Source: CAYPFY01 sp964410105 (GTDB taxonomy: Bacteria; Bacteroidota; Ignavibacteria; UBA10030; SZUA-254). From it: DNA of 64,000 nt. Of this stretch, positions 55,600 to 64,000 are shown piece by piece. The stretch is taken from positions 1-64,000 of the forward strand of contig CAYPFY010000012.1 of the NCBI GenBank assembly GCA_964410105.1. Direction: 5' to 3'. Both the position numbers and the translations under genes were made by a program. Position 1 is the first letter of the stretch; every line of letters starts with the position of its first letter. The notes beneath the pieces were generated by a model. That model searched no databases, was not told the DNA's origin, and worked only from the letters and a program-made list of their open reading frames with translations.

Positions 55600-56991
55600 T
55601 CACAATTCTTCCTTCAGCCTGAGCTCTTTCAGGAACTCTTCTCCATATTTCCAGATATCACCAGCACCCATAGTAATAACGATATCACCCTTTTCCACAA
55701 CTCCCAGGAGGGTCTTTGGTACGTCTTCTTTCGCGGGAACGTAATGAGCATTTTTATGACCATATGTCCGCGCGGCCACGGTTATCAATTCACCCGTGAT
55801 TCCCTGGATAGGTTCCTCGCGGGCTGGATAGATATCCGTCACGATCAGAATATCAGACAGTAGGAATGCCTTGCCAAATTCTTCATAGAAATCCCTCGTG
55901 CGCGAATAAAGGTGCGGCTGAAATACACAGACGAGTCGGCGCCGCCACCCGCTTTTTGCCCCTGCCAGGGTGGCCCGGCATTCGGTTGGATGGTGGGCAT
56001 AATCATCGTAAAGCGTAATGCCACCCATCTCACCTTTCAACTCCCACCGACGGTACACACCTGTAAATCGTTCGATACCTCCTTTGACTCTTGGAAACGA
56101 TACTCCCAATTCAAGTCCCACGGTTATCGCGGCAAGAGAATTCTGAACATTGTGTTTGCCGGGAACATGCAGGGTGATATCTCCCAATTCATGAGTATTT
56201 CGGAGAACTGTGTAGTTTGTGGTATTCTCCACCTGGCGGATATCGACAGCCTGGATATCTGCTTGAGGATTAAAACCATAGCTAATTACCCTTCTCTGGC
56301 TCACCCTCGGCATGATATCTTGGAGTGCTGGTTCGTCGAGGCAGAGGACCACAAACCCGTAGAAGGGAACTTTGTTCGCGAATTGAACGAAAGCTTGTTT
56401 TATATCATCGAGATCTCTATAACAGTCCAAGTGATCGGTCTCAAGCGTGGTGAGAACGGCGATCGTCGGAGTGATCGACAAGAACGACCGGTCAAACTCA
56501 TCGGCCTCAACGACGATGAAATCACCCTGTCCCAGTCTGGCGTTTGTCCCGCCCAGCCCTGAAAGCTTTCCCCCAACGATGACAGTTGGATCTAGTTCGC
56601 CTTCCATGAGGACAAGGCTCACCATTGATGTGGTGGTCGTTTTTCCATGTGTTCCCGCGATTCCAATTCCATACTTAAGTCGCATGACCTCGGCAAGCAT
56701 CTCCGCGCGTCGGATCACAGGTATGTTTCTTCTATGTGCTTCAACAATCTCGGGGTTGTCCGGCGCAACAGCTGAGGAATAGACGACAGCATCGACGTCC
56801 TCGCGGAGATGACGGGCCTGATGCCCATCAAAGATTTCGGCGCCAAGGTCGCGTAACCGTTCTGTGACACTGCCAAGGGCCCTATCTGAACCGCTCACCT
56901 TGAATCCTTGGTCAATCAACACTTCGGCTATACCACTCATGCCTATGCCGCCGATCCCTACAAAATGTATTTTCCTGATGGAACTGAACAT
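55600..56991 (-). CDS. murC: UDP-N-acetylmuramate--L-alanine ligase
   Basis: This 463-residue Mur ligase adds L-alanine to UDP-MurNAc. It starts FSSIRKIHFVGIGGIGMSGIAEVL (UDP-binding), has the ATP P-loop GIAGTHGKTTTTSMV, the YDDYAHHPTE motif and a normal C-terminal domain. The ATG shares one base with the stop of the TSUP gene (TAATG). Confidence 0.97.
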   Translation of the reverse strand: MFSSIRKIHFVGIGGIGMSGIAEVLIDQGFKVSGSDRALGSVTERLRDLGAEIFDGHQARHLREDVDAVVYSSAVAPDNPEIVEAHRRNIPVIRRAEMLAEVMRLKYGIGIAGTHGKTTTTSMVSLVLMEGELDPTVIVGGKLSGLGGTNARLGQGDFIVVEADEFDRSFLSITPTIAVLTTLETDHLDCYRDLDDIKQAFVQFANKVPFYGFVVLCLDEPALQDIMPRVSQRRVISYGFNPQADIQAVDIRQVENTTNYTVLRNTHELGDITLHVPGKHNVQNSLAAITVGLELGVSFPRVKGGIERFTGVYRRWELKGEMGGITLYDDYAHHPTECRATLAGAKSGWRRRLVCVFQPHLYSRTRDFYEEFGKAFLLSDILIVTDIYPAREEPIQGITGELITVAARTYGHKNAHYVPAKEDVPKTLLGVVEKGDIVITMGAGDIWKYGEEFLKELRLKEEL

Positions 56992-57350
56992 TATTTGCCG
57001 AAAATCATTTTGAGGGATACGATCATGAGCAGGATACCAAACATTTTCCGTAATGTCTCTGCTGGAAGCTGGTTAGCAATCACACCGCCAAAGTATCCTC
57101 CGATGAAGAAACCGATACACATTATTCCCGCGACCCCCAGGTTCACATGTCCGGCCTGGTAATATTTCCAGACCGCCAGGATGCCGATCGGAGGTACTAG
57201 CATTGCCAGAGTTGTACCTTGAGCCATATGCTGTTCCCATCCAAAGAAAAAGACGAGGGCCGGTACAATGAAGATTGCTCCACCAATCCCGAGAGTCCCA
57301 GCGAGGACACCGGCCATAAGTCCGATGACGACATACTGGAGAGTGATCAT
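56991..57350 (-). CDS. Half-length TSUP (TauE/SafE) membrane protein
   Basis: This 119-residue integral membrane protein starts MITLQYVVIGLMAGVLAGTLGIGGAIFIVPAL, the repeat unit of the TauE/SafE/YfcA anion (sulfite/organosulfonate) exporter superfamily, and has four hydrophobic segments. Most members have two such halves (~250 residues), so this would need to dimerise. The sequence is intact with good start and stop, so it looks like a true half-size protein rather than a broken gene. It is translationally coupled to murC inside the dcw cluster. Substrate unknown. Confidence 0.87.
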   Translation of the reverse strand: MITLQYVVIGLMAGVLAGTLGIGGAIFIVPALVFFFGWEQHMAQGTTLAMLVPPIGILAVWKYYQAGHVNLGVAGIMCIGFFIGGYFGGVIANQLPAETLRKMFGILLMIVSLKMIFGK

Positions 57351-57381
57351 CGCAGGCCCTTTCTATGAATTTTATTCGTGC

Positions 57382-57888
57382 TCATTGCAAGCCAAAGATG
57401 AAGCGCCTTCCCTTGGGCAATCCTTCGGCGATGTGTTGCATTTCGTGGTACAGTTCTCTATTTCGCTCGTATCGCCCGATACGAATTCGGAAAAGCCGCT
57501 TGCGGTTCTTGATTTTGAAGACAATGACTTGTGACCGTCCGGCTGTTTGCACCGATCGCTCACGGCCTATATGAAACCATTCAATTTCGTCGAAGAGAAT
57601 TTCACGCTCCCGAAACTTGTTATGGAATATCATTCGATCGGGAGTTAGAATAAGCCTTCGGTCGCGAGCCCGGTTGAGAGCTAGGACAAGAAAGGACAGA
57701 AGGACGAATAGGATAATGATGTAAAGAATCGGATCCGCCACAAGCGAAGGAAGTCGATCAAGTGTGATAGTCCCTCGGACACCACCATAGAGCAGGAGTG
57801 TGACGAGGTAAACCAGCGATTGCTGGTAATAGAAATCCAGTTTATACTTGAACACTTTCGAACCTGGCGGCAATTGTTGATGATTCAT
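57382..57888 (-). CDS. Membrane protein with PH-like domain, unknown
   Basis: This 168-residue protein has two hydrophobic segments (about 25-40 and 52-70) followed by a soluble region LTPDRMIFHNKFREREILFDEIEWFHIGR... that resembles bacterial PH-like domains, ending in a basic tail. Its ATG overlaps the murG stop as ATGA. I cannot assign a function. It lies within the dcw cluster between murG and the TSUP gene, neither of which would be expected there. Confidence 0.75.
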   Translation of the reverse strand: MNHQQLPPGSKVFKYKLDFYYQQSLVYLVTLLLYGGVRGTITLDRLPSLVADPILYIIILFVLLSFLVLALNRARDRRLILTPDRMIFHNKFREREILFDEIEWFHIGRERSVQTAGRSQVIVFKIKNRKRLFRIRIGRYERNRELYHEMQHIAEGLPKGRRFIFGLQ

Positions 57889-59015
57889 GCAATGTTGTTT
57901 AACTTTCCCCGATGTCGTTCCGCCAGAGCGATCGCCCTTCGGGCGATGTCGGCAGCGGCGTTGGGTCGGCCAAGATTCCTGCTTTTATCACTCATTGAGC
58001 GGAGGCGATCCTGAGCGCACGATTCCACTATCGCAGGCATGAGTCTCTCCAAAAGTTCATCATCGTTCAGCAGGATCGCTGCACCGGCGTCAACCAAGGA
58101 CTGAGCATTTTCGAGCTGGTGCCCTGCTGACGCGAGGGGATACGGAACAAGAATTGCTGGCTTGCCGAGAAGCGAGAGCTCCGCTATTGTTGTCGCCCCG
58201 GCCCTACAGATAACGAGATCGCTCGCTTCATAGGCGTAATCCATCCGATCGATGAAATCGCCAACCCAAAGTGACCCGTTCCCGTGACTGGCCGAGGCAT
58301 CCCGCGCCATGGGGAGATCGTGTTGACCTGTTTGCCAGATCAGCCGAAAGTTTTGCTCTACGAAACGGTCAACAAGAGACCTGATAGCGAGATTGATCGA
58401 ATGTGCTCCCAGGCTGCCGCCGAAAACCAGAAGAGTGAGTCTTGGATCACGCGCTGAAAAGGTGAAATACCGCAACGCGTCCTCTCGGTTGGCATGCATG
58501 AGGTCGTCGCGGGTGGGATTCCCAGAGACAAAAACGTTATCGATTCGGGCGAGATATTTCTTGGACCTTTCAAACGTTAAATGCACTTCATCTGCATTGC
58601 GGGCCAGCATCCGAGTAGTGACGCCGGGATAACTGTTCTGCTCGTGAATGAGCGCTGGAATATTAAACTTGAATGCCGCATTCAATACCGGCCCTGCGAC
58701 ATATCCTCCGGTCCCGACGACCACATCCGGCCCAAACGAGGCCATGATGGAGCGAGATTGAATCATTGCCGTTATGAGCTTCAAAGGAAACATTAGATTT
58801 CGAACATTCCAGCCTCTGTGAAAGCCGCTGATCCAGATTGTACGGAACTTATAGCCCCTCTGCGGAACTATTCGAGACTCAATTTTGTCCCTCGTCCCGA
58901 TAAAGAGTATGTCTGCAGACGGTTCCATCCGACGCATCTCATCCGCGATGGCAATAGCGGGGAACAAATGGCCGCCAGTACCCCCGCCAGCGAATAAGGC
59001 TCGCAGAGACTCCAC
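57885..59015 (-). CDS. murG: Lipid II synthase MurG
   Basis: This 376-residue glycosyltransferase converts lipid I to lipid II at the inner face of the membrane. Motifs: LFAGGGTGGHLFPAIAIADEM, VVGTGGYVAGPVL, IHEQNSYPGVTTRMLA, LLVFGGSLGAHSIN and ICRAGATTIAELSLLGKPAILVPYPLASAGHQLENA. The start is probably GTG 59015, one base after the ftsW stop; the additional in-frame residues further upstream lie inside ftsW. Confidence 0.96.
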   Translation of the reverse strand: MESLRALFAGGGTGGHLFPAIAIADEMRRMEPSADILFIGTRDKIESRIVPQRGYKFRTIWISGFHRGWNVRNLMFPLKLITAMIQSRSIMASFGPDVVVGTGGYVAGPVLNAAFKFNIPALIHEQNSYPGVTTRMLARNADEVHLTFERSKKYLARIDNVFVSGNPTRDDLMHANREDALRYFTFSARDPRLTLLVFGGSLGAHSINLAIRSLVDRFVEQNFRLIWQTGQHDLPMARDASASHGNGSLWVGDFIDRMDYAYEASDLVICRAGATTIAELSLLGKPAILVPYPLASAGHQLENAQSLVDAGAAILLNDDELLERLMPAIVESCAQDRLRSMSDKSRNLGRPNAAADIARRAIALAERHRGKLNNIA

Positions 59016-59016
59016 A

Positions 59017-60177
59017 TCAATATACCTTCCTGACTGCCACTTCGTCTGAACTGACGGACCCAACGACGGGAACCTGGCGAGCTCGAGGGTGGAGATCCGT
59101 CTGAGAGGAGATGTTCAACAGCACGCCAAGAGCAGCAGCCGAAAAAACCATCGACGAGCCCCCATAACTGACAAACGGCATGGGCAATCCTGTCGTCGGG
59201 AAGATCCCAAGCGTCACGCCGCCGTTGATGAGCGCATAGAGGGTAACCGCGCACGTAATGGCGACGGCAAGATTTCGTCCGAAACTATCGAGAGCGAATC
59301 GTGCGATCCGGAAGCCTCGAATCATTATGACTAGGAATACGATCATAACGAACATTGTCCCGACAAATCCATACTCTTCACCGACGATCGAGAAGACGAA
59401 GTCTCCATACGACTCTGGCAGGAAGAAATCACGCTGCTTGCTCTCTCCTGGTCCTACACCAAAAATGCCGCCGTTTCCAAATCCAAGAATCCCCTGCCAG
59501 ACCTGGTAGTTGGTCTTTGCGCTGCCCCCACTGAGAAACCCCACGACTCGTGCACGACGGTATTCGGCCCCCATCATGTAAACCGCAAGCACGGGGAGAA
59601 GGACGGCAAATATGAGCGCAAGATGGGACATTCTCGCTCTTCCGAGAAAGAGCATCACAAAACTGATTAAGAATATCATTGATGCCATGCTGAAATTTGG
59701 TTGCAGCATTACCAATCCTGAGACCAGCCCAATCCATACCATCAGTGGAACCAATCCTCTCTTCAAGTCGCGAATGAGCTCGCCCTTCATGCTGATCAGC
59801 GTGCAAAGGTGGAATAAGAGCGCGTATTTGGCGAATTCCGATGGCTGGAAACCAATACTGCTCCAGCGCAGCCAGCGCGTGGCCCCTTTTGCCTCGCCGC
59901 CGAGCAGTAAGGTAATAACGAGAAGGACAACGGCGCTGAAAATTCCCAATTTTGTGAATCGCTGGAGCTTATGGTAGTCGATTTTCAGTCCGACAAAGAG
60001 GCAGATCATGCCCAAGAAGACCTTGATGGCATGGCTTAACAACATTTTCTCACTCTCGCCGTACTTCGCCATAGCGTAAGACGCTGAGGCGCTATAAACA
60101 ACTCCCAGGCTAAGCAGCATCAGAGAAAGCACCGAGATCAGAAGCGCCAGGTCGATATGATTTCGATGGTCATCCAT
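59017..60177 (-). CDS. ftsW: Division SEDS glycosyltransferase FtsW
   Basis: This 386-residue ten-helix SEDS protein polymerises septal glycan together with FtsI. Motifs: RWLRWSSIGFQPSEFAKYALL, LQPNFSMASMI, LGFGNGGIFGVGPGESKQRDFFLPESYGDFVFSIVGEEYGF, and GIFPTTGLPMPFVSYGGSSMVF. Location between murD and murG separates it from RodA at 25361. ftsI lies outside the window. Confidence 0.96.
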   Translation of the reverse strand: MDDHRNHIDLALLISVLSLMLLSLGVVYSASASYAMAKYGESEKMLLSHAIKVFLGMICLFVGLKIDYHKLQRFTKLGIFSAVVLLVITLLLGGEAKGATRWLRWSSIGFQPSEFAKYALLFHLCTLISMKGELIRDLKRGLVPLMVWIGLVSGLVMLQPNFSMASMIFLISFVMLFLGRARMSHLALIFAVLLPVLAVYMMGAEYRRARVVGFLSGGSAKTNYQVWQGILGFGNGGIFGVGPGESKQRDFFLPESYGDFVFSIVGEEYGFVGTMFVMIVFLVIMIRGFRIARFALDSFGRNLAVAITCAVTLYALINGGVTLGIFPTTGLPMPFVSYGGSSMVFSAAALGVLLNISSQTDLHPRARQVPVVGSVSSDEVAVRKVY

Positions 60178-60183
60178 GAATTG

Positions 60184-61581
60184 CTAGAGAGAATTCACAA
60201 ATTGTTTAAAGGACCGGCCACGATGCTCGTAGTTTTCAAACCAATCGAACGACGCGCACGCCGGAGAGAGCAGAACGACATCGCCCGGCGAGGCCAGGCT
60301 GGAGGCAGTGTGAACAGCTTCCTGCATTGAATGTGCCTTTACAACCTTCACTACTCCGCTGAAAGCATGATAGACTTTATCGGCAGATTCCCCGATGGCG
60401 ACGACTGATCTTACGTGCTTCCTGACGAGAGCATGGAGAAGTGAATAATCATTCCCCTTGTCACGCCCTCCGAGCATGAGAATAATCGGCTGCTTGAATG
60501 ATTGAAGCGCATAGGCAACCGAATCAGTATTTGTGGCCTTCGAATCATTGACGTAAGTCACTCCATGCAATTCACGAACGAATTCGAGCCTGTGTTCAAT
60601 ACCCTTAAAATTTGATAATGTGGCTCGTAGCGATGGAACGGGAATATTGAAGATTACTCCGACGAGTGTCGCGGCCATGGAATTATAGAGATTATGCACT
60701 CCTCGTATGCTTATCCGATCAATCTCGATGATCTCTGAACGCTTTTTCTCAAAGACCGTAACCAATTTACCCTGCTCTATGAATGCTCCCTCGCCATAAC
60801 GTTGCTGGAGCCCGAACGGGATTGCCCGGACATGAGTTGTTGCCAAACGCTTGACATGGTTGAATATTTGCTCGTCATCAAAATTGTATAGAAGATAATC
60901 TTGAATCGTTTGATTCTTGAATATTCTACATTTCGATTCCACATATTTTTCAAAATTGCCTTCATACCTGTCCAAGTGATCTGGAGTAATATTCAGCAGT
61001 ACTGAAACCCGCGGTCTAAATGAAGAGATGTGATCAAGCTGGAAACTACTGATTTCGAGAATTGCCACGGCGTTTTCATCAAGGTCCGGGATGAGAGAGG
61101 AGAAGGGTATCCCAATATTCCCGCCGACGTAATGCCTGCGTTTCGCATCATGGAATATCCTTCCAATCAAACTCGTGGTAGTTGTTTTCCCATTTGTCCC
61201 CGTTACACCGATGATTGGCGCCCGACAGAACCAGCTCGCTAACTCCAGCTCGCTGATGATTTTCACCCCCCTTCCTTCTGCCTCACGGAGGATGGGGAGG
61301 GTCGACGGTATTCCGGGACTGACAACGATTAGATCGGAATCAAGAGCGCGCTTCGTATGGGCACCAGTCTCCACCTCAATGCCCAGGGATCGGAGTACTG
61401 ATGTCGACGATGCTAGTAATTCCTCCCGACTGCTGTCAGTGACGAAGACTATTGCACCGCGCTGGCGGAGCAATTGTGCAACGGCAAGGCCGCTACGAGC
61501 AGCACCTATTACTGAGATTCTCTTTCCCCGTACGCTCGATGTTTCCATAACTGTGTCGTTTACGGTCCCGATCTCTTCCAT
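60184..61581 (-). CDS. murD: UDP-N-acetylmuramoylalanine--D-glutamate ligase
   Basis: This 465-residue Mur ligase adds D-glutamate. Visible: KRISVIGAARSGLAVAQLLRQRG, P-loop GVTGTNGKTTTTSLIG, LNITPDHLDRY, GIEHRLEFVRELHGVTYVNDSKATN and LSPACASFDWFENYEHRG. The start is uncertain between 61581 and an ATG at 61548; the first leaves only four bases to the mraY stop. Confidence 0.96.
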   Translation of the reverse strand: MEEIGTVNDTVMETSSVRGKRISVIGAARSGLAVAQLLRQRGAIVFVTDSSREELLASSTSVLRSLGIEVETGAHTKRALDSDLIVVSPGIPSTLPILREAEGRGVKIISELELASWFCRAPIIGVTGTNGKTTTTSLIGRIFHDAKRRHYVGGNIGIPFSSLIPDLDENAVAILEISSFQLDHISSFRPRVSVLLNITPDHLDRYEGNFEKYVESKCRIFKNQTIQDYLLYNFDDEQIFNHVKRLATTHVRAIPFGLQQRYGEGAFIEQGKLVTVFEKKRSEIIEIDRISIRGVHNLYNSMAATLVGVIFNIPVPSLRATLSNFKGIEHRLEFVRELHGVTYVNDSKATNTDSVAYALQSFKQPIILMLGGRDKGNDYSLLHALVRKHVRSVVAIGESADKVYHAFSGVVKVVKAHSMQEAVHTASSLASPGDVVLLSPACASFDWFENYEHRGRSFKQFVNSL

Positions 61582-61585
61582 GACG

Positions 61586-62710
61586 TCAGCGCACTTTAAA
61601 GGTGGCTAAACTCAGGATCATCAGGAGAATGGCGATGATATAGAACCTGGTGACTATCTTCGGCTCCGGCCAGCCGATCATCTCGAAGTGGTGATGAAGA
61701 GGAGCCATCCTAAAGACCCGTTTCCCCTCACCGTACTTTTGCCTTGTGTACTTAAAATACGTGCGCTGAATTATCACCGACGCAGTTTCCATCAGAAAAA
61801 CCCCTCCGAGAGTCGGAAGCAAGAGTTCTTTCTTCGTGAGGACGCAAAGCGTGCCGATTGCACCTCCAAGTGCGAGTGAGCCCGTATCGCCCATAAAGAC
61901 TTGCGCGGGGTAGGCATTGAACCACAGGAAGCCCAGCGAAGCACCTACCAGGGCAGCACAATATATACTGAGCTCGCCATTACCGCGAAGGAAGGGAATC
62001 GTCAGGTACCAGCTGAGGTCCGTACGCCCAGAAATGTAGCACATCACGGCCAGTGTGAGCCCCACGATTCCAACGGTCCCGGCAGCAAGCCCGTCGAGAC
62101 CATCCGTCAGATTGACCGCATTGCTCGTCGCTACAATGACAAATATCACCATGGGAATGTAGAGCAATCCAAAGTCGACTTCCATATTCTTGAAGAAGGG
62201 CATCGTTGTGCTCGATTTCAGCTTCCACAGATCAATGTCGATGTACTGGGGGAAAAAATAAATCACGCTTCCCACGACCAATCCGACAAAGATCTGACCG
62301 AAGAGTTTATACTCTTCAATCAATCCTTTTGGCTTATTCTTTACGACCTTCAGGTAATCGTCAAGAAACCCCACCGCGCCAAGCATTGTCGTCACAAACA
62401 GGATAATCTGCACATAGCCGTTCCACAAATCGGCCCATAGGAGAGACGGCACGATGATAGCAGAGATTACTATAAGCCCACCCATTGTGGGGGTGCCGGC
62501 TTTCGTCAGATGGCTTTTGGGAGCCTCGAGTTTCGCAGACTCACCGATCTGGTGCTCCCTGAGAAGGCGTATGATCTTGGGTCCGAGCCAAAACGCAATT
62601 ACCAGAGCTGTGATCGCCGATGCTCCGGCGCGAAACGATATATAGTGGAACAAGCCGAAGCCGGGCGGATTGAACCTTCTCCGTATAACCTCCAAGAGAT
62701 AATAGAGCAT
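61586..62710 (-). CDS. mraY: Phospho-N-acetylmuramoyl-pentapeptide transferase
   Basis: This 374-residue ten-helix enzyme makes lipid I. Motifs: SHLTKAGTPTMGGL, LGAVGFLDDYLKV, SNAVNLTDGLDGLAAG (magnesium site), FNAYPAQVFMGDTGSLALGG and FRMAPLHHHFEMIGWPE. ATG 62710 with an AAGGGA ribosome site gives the usual N-terminus MLYYLLEV. Confidence 0.97.
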   Translation of the reverse strand: MLYYLLEVIRRRFNPPGFGLFHYISFRAGASAITALVIAFWLGPKIIRLLREHQIGESAKLEAPKSHLTKAGTPTMGGLIVISAIIVPSLLWADLWNGYVQIILFVTTMLGAVGFLDDYLKVVKNKPKGLIEEYKLFGQIFVGLVVGSVIYFFPQYIDIDLWKLKSSTTMPFFKNMEVDFGLLYIPMVIFVIVATSNAVNLTDGLDGLAAGTVGIVGLTLAVMCYISGRTDLSWYLTIPFLRGNGELSIYCAALVGASLGFLWFNAYPAQVFMGDTGSLALGGAIGTLCVLTKKELLLPTLGGVFLMETASVIIQRTYFKYTRQKYGEGKRVFRMAPLHHHFEMIGWPEPKIVTRFYIIAILLMILSLATFKVR

Positions 62711-62729
62711 TAGTTCCCTTTTGACATTT

Positions 62730-62834
62730 CTAGGCGCTTCCACGCGCTAGGCTGTCCATCACATCAATAGCACTCATCAGGCCCACTAAAATAGGCAGAG
62801 TTTTTCGGAGCACAATCCCTTTGAGCAGATTCAT
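62730..62834 (-). CDS. Possible 34-residue ORF coupled to murF
   Basis: In the gap between murF and mraY, an ATG that overlaps the murF stop as ATGA opens a 34-residue frame: start MNLLKGIVLRKTLPILVG, end MDSLARGSA. The first part is hydrophobic with basic residues, so it could be a membrane-associated peptide. Its stop is 19 bases before mraY. An AGG-rich ribosome-site-like sequence lies just upstream in murF. No family is known to me; it could also be chance in a 120-base spacer. Confidence 0.4.
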   Translation of the reverse strand: MNLLKGIVLRKTLPILVGLMSAIDVMDSLARGSA

Positions 62835-64000
62835 GCCGCCTTTTTCCTAAGTCGGTTCACGATGTAGGTCACGATGTCCTCCATCTTCATGCCCCTCGAT
62901 CCCTTGACAAGAACGATGTCGCCTGGTGAGAGGATGTCTGCGAGATACTCAGCCAAGTGCTGCTTCTTCTCGAAATGAACCTTCGCTTTCACACGAACTG
63001 CGTTACATAGATGCCGAGCCATCTCGCCGATGGTCAAAAGGTATTCGAGGCGCATCTTTCCCATAGTTTTGCCGAGTATAATATGTTGACGGATGGAGGA
63101 TCTCCCCAATTCCAGCATATCGCCAAGAACAACGATCTTTTTCCCTTCGGATTTCATTGATTTGAGAGTACTAAGTGCGGAAATTACCGAGTCCGGGTTG
63201 GCATTATAAGTATCATTCAGGATTCTCACGCTTGCCACCTCCAAAGCTTCCATCCTTTTCCCTATCGGGACAAAACGGCTCAACGAGGTTTGAATATCCC
63301 TTGTTCGAACCTCGAAAGAGAGACCCACGCTGGCCGCAGCAAGGGCGTTCATCATGGCATGTCTACCAGGCACCGATAATCGGACGACAAATTCCGATCC
63401 CGTACCGGTGTGGACAGAGAAATCTACGCATCCGTTCTTCCGGGCGCGGAGAAACTGACCGCGCACCTGGTTCGAGCGCTTGGAAAAGCCATACGTTACC
63501 GTCCTTCTGACTATCCTCGCCTGACGCAGAACATGTGCATCATCGGTATTGACAAATGCCGTCCCCGATTGAGCGAGGCTGGTGAACAGTTCGCCCTCGG
63601 CCGCTTCAACTCCCGAGAGATTTCCAAAGAACTCTAAGTGTTCACGTCCAACATTTGTAATGAGTCCGTGTGTCGGTTCGAGAATCTCACAAAGATGCTC
63701 TAGTTCCCCGAAATGATTTGTTCCAACCTCAATGACTGCGATCTCATGTTTAGCGTTCAACCTCAATAATGATTGGGGAACCCCGATATGATTGTTCAGA
63801 TTTCCTTCGGTGCTCAGCACACAATATCGTGTGCCCAGGACTGCCCTAATCATTTCCTTCGTTGTGGTCTTACCGTTACTCCCGGCGACAGCTATCACAG
63901 GAATATCATATTTGTTCCGCCAGATGTTCGCTAGATTCCCATACGCTCTTGTCGTGTTTTCCACAATGACGAGCGGGTATGATCGCCACTGTGTTGGATT
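62831..64000 (-). CDS. murF: UDP-N-acetylmuramoyl-tripeptide--D-Ala-D-Ala ligase, 5' end outside window
   Basis: Partial Mur ligase F, 389 residues visible. The ATP P-loop is VAGSNGKTTTKEMI, followed by STEGNLNNHIGVPQSLL, EVGTNHFGELEHL, LNDTYNANPDSV and the C-terminal GSRGMKMEDIV. The first ~60-90 residues (UDP-binding domain) are beyond the right edge. The frame runs open to the last base of the window (visible N-terminal residues NPTQWRSYPLVI), so it is cut by the window rather than truncated in the genome. It should be preceded by murE, ftsI and others. Confidence 0.95.
   Translation of the reverse strand, partial: NPTQWRSYPLVIVENTTRAYGNLANIWRNKYDIPVIAVAGSNGKTTTKEMIRAVLGTRYCVLSTEGNLNNHIGVPQSLLRLNAKHEIAVIEVGTNHFGELEHLCEILEPTHGLITNVGREHLEFFGNLSGVEAAEGELFTSLAQSGTAFVNTDDAHVLRQARIVRRTVTYGFSKRSNQVRGQFLRARKNGCVDFSVHTGTGSEFVVRLSVPGRHAMMNALAAASVGLSFEVRTRDIQTSLSRFVPIGKRMEALEVASVRILNDTYNANPDSVISALSTLKSMKSEGKKIVVLGDMLELGRSSIRQHIILGKTMGKMRLEYLLTIGEMARHLCNAVRVKAKVHFEKKQHLAEYLADILSPGDIVLVKGSRGMKMEDIVTYIVNRLRKKAA

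Noticed and set aside
1..64000. CRISPR arrays, insertion sequences, prophage or tRNA genes
   Set aside because: I found no regularly spaced direct repeats with spacers, no transposase or integrase motifs, no phage structural genes and no cloverleaf in the intergenic spaces; a tool-based tRNA scan would settle the last point.

Overview
The window is a densely coded stretch of a bacterial chromosome with moderate GC. It most likely belongs to the Ignavibacteria/Chlorobi side of the Bacteroidota (FCB) group. The evidence is three large secreted proteins ending in type IX secretion (T9SS) sorting domains with the NYPNPFNPST-like signature, a DUF4175/DUF4159 pair, and a Kdo transferase that implies a Gram-negative outer membrane. 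Clear Shine-Dalgarno sequences and E. coli-like -35/-10 promoters argue against a classical Bacteroidia species. The exact taxon is an inference; only the first ~53 bases of 16S rRNA are inside the window.

Layout. 1-400: 5' end of a 16S rRNA gene (minus strand) with its leader and promoter. 400-4363 (minus): an envelope/cofactor operon of glycosyltransferase 9, MOSC protein, waaA and larC. 4558-6731 (minus): macro-domain protein and a cytoplasmic cNMP-binding/GAF/histidine kinase, divergent from a secreted four-repeat protein (6860-8659, plus). 8763-14000 (plus): Tat-exported glycosylasparaginase, ECF sigma factor, anti-sigma factor, TlpA-like lipoprotein, a clearly broken thiL and an MFS transporter. 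14223-18846: Tat-type aminotransferase, pdxH, small proteins, an SPFH protein and an LD-carboxypeptidase. 18950-26578 (plus): purN-purH followed by the elongasome operon mreB-mreC-mreD-mrdA(PBP2)-rodA.

26738-31919 (minus): a TolB-like lipoprotein and a 1339-residue T9SS-exported esterase-like protein. 32026-36233 (minus): pentose phosphate genes tkt, gnd and pgl, with no zwf between gnd and pgl. 36234-37394 is the largest gap. 37395-46912 (plus): a 13-repeat Ycf48-like propeller protein with a T9SS tail, a Lon-type protease, an S1/P1-nuclease/phospholipase C-fold enzyme with a T9SS tail, dcd and pyrF. 47063-64000 (minus): DUF4175, DUF4159 and the division and cell wall (dcw) cluster, in transcription order murF, a possible 34-residue ORF, mraY, murD, ftsW, murG, a PH-like membrane protein, a half-length TSUP protein, murC, murB, ftsQ, ftsA, ftsZ.

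Together the window holds most of both peptidoglycan machines (elongation and division), lipopolysaccharide synthesis steps, nucleotide synthesis (IMP, UMP, dUMP supply), part of the pentose phosphate pathway, and a surface/secreted protein set. I see no prophage, insertion sequence, CRISPR array, tRNA or obvious defence island. The most unusual items are the decayed thiL, the possible coupled micro-ORF between murF and mraY, a possibly leaderless mreB, the secreted four-repeat family protein, and the T9SS-exported zinc hydrolase coupled to a Lon-type protease.
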